Below, piece by piece: positions 56,854-64,000 of a DNA stretch of 64,000 nt. The translations under genes and the position numbers were made by a program. How positions within the stretch are numbered: position 1 is the first letter of the stretch; every line of letters starts with the position of its first letter. The notes under the pieces were generated by a model, which saw only the letters and a program-made list of their open reading frames with translations, ran no database searches and was not told where the DNA came from. This DNA comes from Streptomyces beihaiensis (GTDB lineage: Bacteria; Actinomycetota; Actinomycetes; Streptomycetales; Streptomycetaceae): contig NZ_JAPHNL010000057.1 of assembly GCF_026274175.1 (NCBI RefSeq), positions 1-64,000 of the forward strand. Reading direction: 5' to 3'.

Positions 56854-58001
56854 CCGGAAATCCTAAAGCGCCGCCGCGGCACCACGGCCCGCGCGAGCTG
56901 CGAGGCGGCGGCCTCGCGCGGACCGCTGTTGGCGGGGCGGCGCCGCGGGTGGACGGTCGTGGCGAGCAGCACGAGGAACGTGTCGGTCGCCGGGTCGAGC
57001 ACCAGCGACGTGCCGGTGAAGCCGCAGTGCCCGGCCGCACCGTGCCCGGCGAGCTCGCCCATGAACCACGGCTGATCGACCCGGAAGCCGAGCCCCGGCG
57101 CCGTCAGCATGAGTGCGACGTGGTCGTGGCCGAGAATGCGGGCGGTGCCGTACGAGCCGCCGTTGAGCAGCGTGCGGCACAGGACGGCGAGGTCGTACGC
57201 CGTGGAGAACAGGCCCGCGTGACCGGCGACACCGCCGAGCGCCCACGCGTTCTCGTCGTGCACCTCACCGCGCAGCATCCCCCGGTCGGCCTTGGCCCAG
57301 GGGCGCCGCTGGTCCTCGGTGGCGGCGGCACCCGGGCAGGGCCCGAAGGCGGTCGCGGTCATGCCGAGGGGGTGGGTGATGCCGTCCCGGATCAAGGCGT
57401 CGAGCCGCCGCCCGGTCCGCCGCTCCAGGACGTGCTGGAGCAGCAGCATGTTGAGGTCGGAGTAGCGGTAGGTGCCGGGCGGCGCCGACGGGGCCTCGGC
57501 GTGCAGCGCCGCGAGCCGGGCGGCCGGGTCGGGGGCGTCGTACAGCGGGAGCTCGGGGCGCAGGCCCGAGGTGTGGGTGAGCAGCTGGCGCACGGTGACG
57601 CCGGCGCGGGCGGCCCCCGTGAACTCGGGGACGTACGCGCCGACCTCGGCGTCGATGCCGAGGGTGCCGCGTTCGATCTGCTGCGCGGCGGCGATCGAGG
57701 TGAAGAGCTTGGTGACCGAGGCCAGGTCGAAGGGTGTGTCCGTGGTCATCGGCACGCGCTCGGCGGCGGGGAGTTCGACGCCGCGGTCGGTGGTCTCGTC
57801 GTACGCGGCGTACCGCACCGCCCAGCCGGCGGCGGACTCGGCGGCGATCACGGAGCCGCGCCCGGCGAGCAGCACCGCGCCCGCGCACCACGGGTGGGGG
57901 TCGTCGGACAGGGCGCTCACGTCCCGGACGAGGCGGTCGAGGCGGTGCGGGTCGAGCCCGGCCCGCTCGGGGGCGCCGTGGCGCAGTCGTGGCGAGCTCA
58001 G
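56850..58001 (-). CDS. beta-lactamase-fold serine hydrolase
   Basis: A 383-residue class C beta-lactamase-like hydrolase. SVTK (LASVTKLF) is the SxxK nucleophile motif, YSDLN is the YxN-type motif, and HCGFTG the third. No signal peptide, so it is cytoplasmic or held by its partner. The start is taken as CTG at 58001: GGAGGAG lies eight bases upstream, the codon overlaps the MFS stop as CTGA, and the family-like N-terminus SSPRLRHGAPERAGLDPHRL needs it. GTG 57920 is the conventional alternative. Confidence 0.85.
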   Translation of the reverse strand: MSSPRLRHGAPERAGLDPHRLDRLVRDVSALSDDPHPWCAGAVLLAGRGSVIAAESAAGWAVRYAAYDETTDRGVELPAAERVPMTTDTPFDLASVTKLFTSIAAAQQIERGTLGIDAEVGAYVPEFTGAARAGVTVRQLLTHTSGLRPELPLYDAPDPAARLAALHAEAPSAPPGTYRYSDLNMLLLQHVLERRTGRRLDALIRDGITHPLGMTATAFGPCPGAAATEDQRRPWAKADRGMLRGEVHDENAWALGGVAGHAGLFSTAYDLAVLCRTLLNGGSYGTARILGHDHVALMLTAPGLGFRVDQPWFMGELAGHGAAGHCGFTGTSLVLDPATDTFLVLLATTVHPRRRPANSGPREAAASQLARAVVPRRRFRISG

Positions 58002-59368
58002 TGGTGTGTCTCCTCCGGGCGCGGGGCCACCGCGGTGGGGGGCGTCGTGGCCGTCGGGTCGGTCGTGGCGGCCGTGCGCCGCCAGGGGCGGCACAGCGTG
58101 AGGAACGCGGTGATCGCGGCGAGTCCGCACAGCAGCTGGACGAGCGCCATCGGTACGGCGGTGTGTTCGCCCGCGACGCCCACCAGAGGGGAGGCGATCG
58201 CGCCGATGAGGAACGACGACGTGCCGAGCAGCGCGGAGGCGGAGCCCGCGGCGTGCGGGGTGCGCATCAGGGCGAGCGCGTTGGTGTTGGGGGTGGCGGT
58301 GCCCATGGCGGCCATGAGCACGAACAGGCCGACGGCGACCGGCACGAGCCCCAGCTCGTGAGGGCCGCCGAGCGCCCCGGTGGCCACGAGGAGCAGGAAA
58401 GCGGCGGCGACGACGATGACGCTCAGGCCGACGGCGAGCACCTTGTCGAGGCTGACGCGCCCGACGAGCACCTTGCCGTTGAGCTGGCCGACGGCGATCA
58501 GGCCGACCGAGTTGAGCCCGAACAGCAGGCTGAAGGTCTGCGGCGACGCCCCGTAGATCTCCTGGATCACGAACGGGGAGGCGGAGATGTACGCGAACAG
58601 CGCGGCGAACGCGAAGCCGCCCGCGATCATGTATCCGGTGAAGACACGGTCGGCGACGAGACCGCGCATGGTGCGCAGCGCCTGCCCGACGCCGCCGCCG
58701 TGCCGCCGCTCGGGCGGCAGCGTCTCCGGCAGGCACTTCCACACGAGACCGGTGAGTGCGACGCCCACGGCGGTGAGCACGACGAAGACGCCCCGCCAGT
58801 CGGTGACGCGCAGCACCTGTCCGCCGACCAGTGGCGCGACGATCGGGGCGACACCGGAGATCAGCATGAGCGTGGAGAAGAACCGCGCCATGGCCACGCC
58901 GTCGTACAGGTCGCGGACGACGGCGCGGGCGATCACTATGCCCGCGGCGCCCGCGAGGCCCTGGAGCAGCCGGAAGGCGACGAGCAGCGTGACCTCCGGG
59001 GCGACGGCGCAGACGGCGGTGGCGGCGACGTAGACGAGGAGCCCGGTCAACAGCGGACGCCGCCTGCCCCACTTGTCGCTCATGGGCCCGACCACCATCT
59101 GCCCGAGCGCCATGCCGGTCAGACACGCGGTGAGGGTGAGCTGGGCGGTGGCGGCGGAGGTGTGCAGGGCTCCGGTGACCTCCGGGAGGGCCGGGAGGTA
59201 CATGTCCATGGAGAGCGGGGGCACGGCGGTGAGCCCGCCGAGGACGAGCGTGACGAGGAGCCCGGTGCGTACGGCCGCCGCGCCCGGCGCCCGCTCCTCC
59301 ACCACGTCCGCCCCCGTGCCGGGCGTCGTGCCCGGCGCGCCACCGTCGCTCCCGCTGCGTGCCACCAT
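57998..59368 (-). CDS. MFS multidrug exporter, Bcr/CflA type
   Basis: A 456-residue transporter with 12 predicted helices. Bcr/CflA signs: PPLSMDMYLPALP in helix 1, GPMSDKWGRRRPLL (motif A), FRLLQGLAGAAGIVIARAVV and PLVGGQVL. The N-terminal 30 residues and the Thr/Pro-rich C-terminal tail are variable. Co-transcribed with the serine hydrolase and Rsm22-type gene by overlaps, an unexplained combination. Confidence 0.92.
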   Translation of the reverse strand: MVARSGSDGGAPGTTPGTGADVVEERAPGAAAVRTGLLVTLVLGGLTAVPPLSMDMYLPALPEVTGALHTSAATAQLTLTACLTGMALGQMVVGPMSDKWGRRRPLLTGLLVYVAATAVCAVAPEVTLLVAFRLLQGLAGAAGIVIARAVVRDLYDGVAMARFFSTLMLISGVAPIVAPLVGGQVLRVTDWRGVFVVLTAVGVALTGLVWKCLPETLPPERRHGGGVGQALRTMRGLVADRVFTGYMIAGGFAFAALFAYISASPFVIQEIYGASPQTFSLLFGLNSVGLIAVGQLNGKVLVGRVSLDKVLAVGLSVIVVAAAFLLLVATGALGGPHELGLVPVAVGLFVLMAAMGTATPNTNALALMRTPHAAGSASALLGTSSFLIGAIASPLVGVAGEHTAVPMALVQLLCGLAAITAFLTLCRPWRRTAATTDPTATTPPTAVAPRPEETHH

Positions 59369-59510
59369 GCCGTGACTCCCTGTCCCCTTCGCCCTGCCCG
59401 CTCTGCCCGCTCTGCCCGCCGGGCTTGACCGTTCCCCGCCGTACGTGCGATGACCTATGTTCTCAGCTCGGCGTAGTGGTCGAGACCAAATTTCCGGAGG
59501 GCGGGCGGAC

Positions 59511-60530
59511 ATGGCGACGAGGGCGTCGGTGGCCGGCGAACGGGTGCGGTGGGGGATCCTCTCGACGGGCGGGATCGCCGCGAGGTTCACGGCGGACCTG
59601 CTGGATCTGCCGGACGCCGAGGTGGTGGCCGTGGCCTCGCGCTCCGAGGAGTCGGCGGCACGGTTCGCCGACCGGTTCGGGATCGGCCGCGCGTACGGCG
59701 GCTGGGACGCGCTCGCCGCGGACGGGGATGTCGACGTGGTGTACGTCGCCGCTCCGCACGCCGCGCACCGGGCGGCGGCCGGGCTCTGTCTTGAGGCGGG
59801 GCGGGCGGTGCTGTGCGAGAAGGCGTTCACGCTGAACGCGCCCGAGGCCGAGGAGCTGGTCGCCCTCGCCCGCGCGAAGGACGTCTTCCTGATGGAAGCG
59901 ATGTGGATGTACTGCCATCCGCTGGTGCGGCGGCTCAAGGCGCTGGTCGACGACGGTGCCGTGGGCGAGGTCCGCACGGTGCAGGCCGACTTCGGGCTCG
60001 CCGGACCGTTCGGCGCGGCGCACCGGCTGCGGGACCCGGCCCAGGGCGGCGGGGCGACGCTCGACCTCGGTGTGTACCCGGTGTCCTTCGCCCACCTGCT
60101 GCTCGGAGAGCCGGAACGGGTGGCGGCGTCGGCCGCGCTGTCGCCGGAGGGCGTGGACCTGCAGACCGGCATGCTGCTGTCGTGGGCGAGCGGGGCGCAG
60201 GCCGTGCTGCACTGCGCGATCAACGCCGGTACGGGGGTGACGGCCTCGGTGACCGGTTCGGCGGGCCGCATCGACGTGCCCGGCGGCTTCTTCCACCCGG
60301 ACCGGTTCGTGCTGCACCGGGACGGCAGGGAGCCGGAGGAGTTCACGGCGGCACCGCAGGACGGGCCGCGGGACTCGATGCGGCACGAGGCGCTGGAGGT
60401 GATGCGGTGCCTGCGGGCGAAGGAGACCGAGTCGCCCGTGGTGCCGTTGGCCGGCTCGCTGGCGGTGATGCGTACGCTGGACGCCGTCCGGGAGCGGATC
60501 GGCGTCCGCTACCCCGGGGAGGCCCGCTGA
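59511..60530 (+). CDS. Gfo/Idh/MocA-family oxidoreductase
   Basis: A 339-residue NAD(P)-dependent dehydrogenase. The N-terminal Rossmann fold starts [30 protein letters not shown] holds the catalytic Lys (EKA where most have EKP). [14 protein letters not shown] and [20 protein letters not shown] fit the sugar- or dihydrodiol-dehydrogenase branch. GGAGG lies ahead of ATG 59511. Substrate not predictable. Confidence 0.93.
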   Translation: MATRASVAGERVRWGILSTGGIAARFTADLLDLPDAEVVAVASRSEESAARFADRFGIGRAYGGWDALAADGDVDVVYVAAPHAAHRAAAGLCLEAGRAVLCEKAFTLNAPEAEELVALARAKDVFLMEAMWMYCHPLVRRLKALVDDGAVGEVRTVQADFGLAGPFGAAHRLRDPAQGGGATLDLGVYPVSFAHLLLGEPERVAASAALSPEGVDLQTGMLLSWASGAQAVLHCAINAGTGVTASVTGSAGRIDVPGGFFHPDRFVLHRDGREPEEFTAAPQDGPRDSMRHEALEVMRCLRAKETESPVVPLAGSLAVMRTLDAVRERIGVRYPGEAR

Positions 60531-60615
60531 CGCCCACCGGCTCGCCGGCCCACCAGCTCACGGCCGACCGGTGCCGCCGACCGGTGCCGCCGGCCACGAC
60601 GTACGCTGCGCTCTC

Positions 60616-61383
60616 ATGGACGATCAGCGAACCGTGACGACGAGAACCGCCGTGGTCACCGGTGCCGGAAGCGGCATCGGCCGAGCCGTGGCCCTGGAAC
60701 TGCTGCGCGCCGGATGGCGGGTCGCGCTGGCCGGGCGGCGGACCGAGACGCTGGAGGAGACGGCGGGGCTCGCCCCCGGCGGCGACGCGCTCGCCGTCCG
60801 CGCGGACGTGTCGAGCCCCGACGACGTGGCCGCGTTGTTCGGCGCCGCGCGCGAGCGGTTCGGCCGGCTCGACCTGCTCTTCAACAACGCGGGGACCTTC
60901 GGGCCCGGCGGCGTACCGGTCGAGGAACTGTCGTACGACGCGTGGCGGCACGTGGTCGACACCAACCTCAACGGCGCGTTCCTGTGCGCGCAGGCCGCGT
61001 TCCGGCAGATGAAGGAGCAGGATCCGCAGGGCGGGCGCATCATCAACAACGGCTCCATCTCCGCGCACACCCCGCGCCCGCGCTCCATCGCGTACACGAC
61101 CACCAAGCACGCGCTGACCGGGCTCACCAAGTCCCTCTCCCTGGACGGGCGTCCGTACCGGATCGCCTGCGGTCAGATCGACATCGGCAACGCGGCGACC
61201 GACATGACACAGGGCATGCAGACCGGCGCGCTACAGGCCAACGGGGAGGTCGTCGCGGAGCCCGTGATGGACGTGGCGGACGTGGCGCGCACCGTGCGGC
61301 ACATGGCCGAGCTTCCACTGGAGGCCAACGTCCAGTTCGCCACGGTACTGGCCACGAACATGCCTTACATCGGGCGCGGTTGA
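60616..61383 (+). CDS. short-chain dehydrogenase/reductase
   Basis: A 255-residue classical [11 protein letters not shown] near residues 15-22, NNAG near 88-91, and the Ser and YxxxK pair in [21 protein letters not shown]. No ribosome site; TACGCT eight bases upstream of the ATG suggests leaderless expression. Substrate not known. Confidence 0.93.
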   Translation: MDDQRTVTTRTAVVTGAGSGIGRAVALELLRAGWRVALAGRRTETLEETAGLAPGGDALAVRADVSSPDDVAALFGAARERFGRLDLLFNNAGTFGPGGVPVEELSYDAWRHVVDTNLNGAFLCAQAAFRQMKEQDPQGGRIINNGSISAHTPRPRSIAYTTTKHALTGLTKSLSLDGRPYRIACGQIDIGNAATDMTQGMQTGALQANGEVVAEPVMDVADVARTVRHMAELPLEANVQFATVLATNMPYIGRG

Positions 61384-61391
61384 CCGGCATC

Positions 61392-62396
61392 ATGATCGAC
61401 ATGACTGACGCGACAGACGCACCGGAGGCGACCGAAGTGAGCGACGTCACCGAAGCGGCCGAAGCGGCGAACGTGACCGGCATGACCGACGTGACCGACG
61501 TCCTGCGATACACCGCCTTCGCCGCAACGCCCGCCGGCGGCAACCCCGCCGGCGTCGTTCTCGACGCCTCCGGCCTGAGCGACGACGCGATGCTCGCCAT
61601 CGCCGCCGACGTGGGCTACAGCGAGTCGGCCTTCGTGACGCCCGCGCCAGGAACCGGCAGCGCCGACGACCGCAACGGCCACGGCCACGGCAAGGGGGAG
61701 AGTGACAGTCAACGGACCTACAGCCTGCGCTACTTCAGCCCCAAGGCCGAGGTCTCCTTCTGCGGCCACGCCACCGTCGCCACGGCGGTGGCGCTCGCCG
61801 AGCGGCAGGGCACGGGCGAGTTCGTCTTCCACACGGCGGCGGGCGTGGTGCCGGTCAGCGTGGACGACGCCGAGGGCGTGCTGCGTGCGACGCTGACCAG
61901 CGTCGAGCCGACGATCGAGGACGTACGCGCGGAGGATCTCGCCGAGGCGCTCGCCGCGCTCGACTGGCCCGCCGCCGACCTCGACCCGTCGCTGCCGCCG
62001 CGCATCGCCTACGCGGGCGCCCGCCACCTCGTCCTGGCCGCGGCCACCCGGCAGCGACTCGCCGACCTGTCGTACGACTTCGAGCGGCTCGCCTCGCTGA
62101 TGCACAGGCTCGATCTGACGACGGTCCAACTGGTGTGGCGCGAGCCGGAGTCGGGAGGCACGACGTTCCACGTGCGTGACCCGTTCCCGGTCGGCGGCGT
62201 GGTCGAGGACCCGGCGACGGGCGCGGCGGCCGCGGCGTTCGGCGCGTATCTGCGCGAGCTCGGCCAGGTTCCGGCGGCCGCGCGGCTCACGCTCCACCAG
62301 GGCGACGACATGGGCCGTCCGGGCGAGCTGACGGTGACACTGCGGGAGGGCGACGCGCGCGTACGGGTCAGCGGCGCCGCGGTGCCGATCCCATAG
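61392..62396 (+). CDS. PhzF-family protein
   Basis: A 334-residue protein. YTAFAATPAGGNPAGVVLDA near residues 40-59, SESAFV (with the general-acid Glu-like position), SFCGHATVATAVAL and EDPATGAAAAAFGAYL are the PhzF signatures. The first 36 residues are a repetitive Asp/Val/Thr tail (TDATDAPEATEVSDVTEAAE), so the true start may be further in. Only 8 bases after the SDR stop, so probably co-transcribed. Different from the PhzF protein at 47387. Confidence 0.9.
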   Translation: MIDMTDATDAPEATEVSDVTEAAEAANVTGMTDVTDVLRYTAFAATPAGGNPAGVVLDASGLSDDAMLAIAADVGYSESAFVTPAPGTGSADDRNGHGHGKGESDSQRTYSLRYFSPKAEVSFCGHATVATAVALAERQGTGEFVFHTAAGVVPVSVDDAEGVLRATLTSVEPTIEDVRAEDLAEALAALDWPAADLDPSLPPRIAYAGARHLVLAAATRQRLADLSYDFERLASLMHRLDLTTVQLVWREPESGGTTFHVRDPFPVGGVVEDPATGAAAAAFGAYLRELGQVPAAARLTLHQGDDMGRPGELTVTLREGDARVRVSGAAVPIP

Positions 62397-62409
62397 CTTC
62401 CGTGACCGG

Positions 62410-62507
62410 CAGATCGCGAGGGACAGGTCACGAGAAGCAGGTCGCGAGGGGCAGGTCACGAGGAGCAGGTCACGAGGGGCAGGTCACGAGGGGCAGGTCG
62501 CGAGGCG
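62410..62507. repeat. seven 14-bp tandem repeats
   Basis: Units of the form CAGGTCACGAGGGG repeat seven times with small changes between the PhzF stop and the end of the next gene on the opposite strand. No hairpin is formed; a variable-number tandem repeat. Confidence 0.93.
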
Positions 62508-62512
62508 GCCCG

Positions 62513-62836
62513 TCAGGCCTGGCCCGTCTCGAAGCGGGTGACCTTGCCGTCCGCCACCTCGAACGACCAGCGGGTGCGCATCTCGCCCCAGGTGTCGTTG
62601 CGGTAGTTCGCGACGAGGGCGCGGCCGCCCGCGGACTCCTTCTCGATCTCCATGTGGCCGTTGGAGTCGAAGATCTCGCGGTCGACCCACTCGCCGAGGT
62701 CGCGGTCGCTGCCGTCGTCCGACATGGTCGCGTCGGGCGTGAGGGCGGCATCGAAGGCGGTCCTGTCATGGGCGTTGAGCGCCGTGACGAAGGCGCGCAC
62801 CGCCGGATCGCTGAGCTTGTCGGTCTGAATGGACAT
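62513..62836 (-). CDS. SnoaL/NTF2-like protein
   Basis: A 107-residue protein with a cone-shaped NTF2 fold pattern: AVRAFVTALNAHDRTAFDAA, LTPDATMSDDG, then YRNDTWGEMRTRWSFEVADG and KVTRFETGQA. Small polyketide cyclase or binding proteins share this fold, but no active site is evident. 80 bases from a divergent gene. Confidence 0.85.
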   Translation of the reverse strand: MSIQTDKLSDPAVRAFVTALNAHDRTAFDAALTPDATMSDDGSDRDLGEWVDREIFDSNGHMEIEKESAGGRALVANYRNDTWGEMRTRWSFEVADGKVTRFETGQA

Positions 62837-62915
62837 GCCGCCAGGCTCGCACCGGGCTCCCCGCCCCGCCACCGGAGCGCCTGCGCCCTGCCGCCGCTCT
62901 GCTTACGGTGGGCTC

Positions 62916-63524
62916 ATGACCTGTACACGTACGCGCGCGAACCGGCCTTGCCGCCCCTCTCTCACCTCCTTCGCCTCCGGCCCCTCCCGCTCCCCCCACT
63001 CCTCGCACCGCACCCGCGCCGACCTGGGGCTGCTCGCGCTGCGCCTGGGCACGGGTGGGCTGCTCGCGGCGCACGGCGCGCAGAAGTTGCTCGGCTGGTT
63101 CGGCGGGGGCGGCCTGTCCGGCACGTCCGCCGGGATGGAGGCCATGGGGTACACCCCGGCCAAGGCCAGCGCGCTCGCCGCGGGGCTCGGCGAGGCGGGC
63201 GGCGGGGCGCTGCTCGCCCTCGGCCTCGCCACCCCGGTCGGCGGGGCGGCCGCGGCCGGGACGATGGCCGGTGCGGCCGCCGTGCACGCCCCGAACGGCT
63301 TCTTCGCGCAGGGCGGTGGCTACGAGTACCCGGCGTTCCTCGGCTTCGTGGCGGCGGGCCTCGCCGTGGCCGGCCCCGGACGCCTCTCGCTCGACCATGC
63401 GCTCGGGCACACGTTCAACCGGCACTGGATGGTGCCCGCGGCCCTCGTCGGGGCGGGCACGGCGGCCCTGGCGGTCGTCGGGTCACGTGCGAAGCGGACG
63501 AAGGGGTCCGAGGACGCCGAGTAG
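62916..63524 (+). CDS. DoxX-family membrane protein
   Basis: A 202-residue membrane protein with four helices. GLLALRLGTGGLLAAHGAQK, LLGWFGGGGLSGT and ASALAAGLGEAGGGALLALG are the DoxX signature. The N-terminal 33 residues are basic and Ser-rich. TACGGT six bases upstream of the ATG suggests a leaderless transcript. Members serve in redox or thiol-related membrane complexes; role here unknown. Confidence 0.88.
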   Translation: MTCTRTRANRPCRPSLTSFASGPSRSPHSSHRTRADLGLLALRLGTGGLLAAHGAQKLLGWFGGGGLSGTSAGMEAMGYTPAKASALAAGLGEAGGGALLALGLATPVGGAAAAGTMAGAAAVHAPNGFFAQGGGYEYPAFLGFVAAGLAVAGPGRLSLDHALGHTFNRHWMVPAALVGAGTAALAVVGSRAKRTKGSEDAE

Positions 63525-63535
63525 GCTCGTCGCTC

Positions 63536-64000
63536 GTGACGACCGACGACGAGAACAACCTCTGGAACACCGTCGACCGCCTGCGGCGGTGGCTGGACTC
63601 CACCAACCGGCAGACGCCCAAGGAAGCCCTCCTTCTGCGTATGTTGAAGCTGTCGGAGGAGGTGGGCGAGGTCGCCGAGGCGGTGATCGGGGCGAGCGGG
63701 CAGAACCCGCGCAAGGGCGTCAGCCACACCTGGAAGGACGTCGAGTCGGAGCTGTGCGACGTGGCTCTCACGGCCCTCGTCGCGCTCGGCACGCTCACGC
63801 CGGACGTGCGCGGGACGTTGACGGCCCACGTGGCGAAGGTGGCGGAGCGCTCCCTGAAGCCGCTGGATTCCACTGGGCAGCCGCAGGACTCCACGGAACG
63901 GCAGGATGGCGCCCAGGTCTCCACGGCCGTCATCACCACCGTCAGCAGCAACAGCGAGCACACCTTCACCAAGCACCCCCGTGACAGCATCACCCTGCTG
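63536..64000 (+). CDS. MazG-like NTP pyrophosphohydrolase, cut by right edge
   Basis: The first 155 residues are visible and no stop has been reached. ALLLRMLKLSEEVGEVAEAV near residues 31-50 carries the EExxE metal site of MazG-like enzymes, followed by WKDVESELCDVALTALVALG with ExxD. They hydrolyse non-canonical or signalling nucleotides. Residues after 115 form a Ser/Thr-rich extension not typical of the family. GTG start, likely leaderless with TAGGCT as -10. Confidence 0.88.
   Translation, partial: MTTDDENNLWNTVDRLRRWLDSTNRQTPKEALLLRMLKLSEEVGEVAEAVIGASGQNPRKGVSHTWKDVESELCDVALTALVALGTLTPDVRGTLTAHVAKVAERSLKPLDSTGQPQDSTERQDGAQVSTAVITTVSSNSEHTFTKHPRDSITLL

Overview
The window is high-GC actinobacterial DNA. 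Codon use, ATG/GTG starts with GGAGG-type ribosome sites, leaderless genes, a SARP/AfsR-type regulator, WhiB proteins, F420 reductase (npdG) and DmdR/IdeR-type iron boxes all point to Streptomyces or a close relative. It splits cleanly into two parts.

Positions 1 to about 32,320 are the right-hand part of an integrated temperate phage. The left end, with the structural genes and presumably the integrase, lies outside the window. Almost all genes are on the minus strand and read from a divergent control region (30,572-30,720) leftwards: two XRE regulators, small zinc-binding proteins, a recombination block (RecA-like ATPase, RuvC-like resolvase), a winged-helix replication-type protein, nucleoid and regulatory proteins (HU, two WhiB-like proteins, one of them fused to an Lsr2-type domain, and a LuxR-type HTH protein), a VWA protein, many small proteins of unknown function, two tRNA genes, an HNH endonuclease and the small and large terminase subunits. 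At least two dozen gene junctions are 4-base ATGA/GTGA overlaps, so most of the operon is translationally coupled. Between 2.6 and 7.3 kb this order is broken by short units in both orientations with their own terminators (secreted proteins, DUF3761, endonuclease VII-like and DUF4145 proteins, a tRNA-like element). This looks like an accessory cargo island. To the right of the control region a second XRE gene and a membrane-anchored Pro/Ser-rich protein form the probable lysogeny module, closed by a strong terminator at 32,269-32,308.

Directly after that terminator lies the first ~22 codons of an MFS drug-efflux gene (32,278-32,385, minus) with its own ribosome site. The phage has therefore integrated into, and cut, that gene; the attachment junction is at about 32,309-32,335.

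Positions 32,386-64,000 are host chromosome: an endonuclease/exonuclease/phosphatase-fold protein, a TetR/MFS efflux pair, panB, a DrrAB-like ABC exporter with five helically phased TGTCGG repeats in its promoter next to a large AfsR/SARP regulator, an M50 protease, npdG, map, heme oxygenase under two matching palindromes, the efeO-efeB-efeU iron uptake operon behind two iron boxes, a PrimPol-like protein, a second TetR divergent from ddaH, an Rsm22-type methyltransferase coupled to a serine hydrolase and an MFS exporter, several dehydrogenases, two PhzF-like proteins, a DoxX protein and a MazG-like protein cut by the right edge. The host part is rich in short in-frame and intergenic tandem repeats (6-30 bp units).
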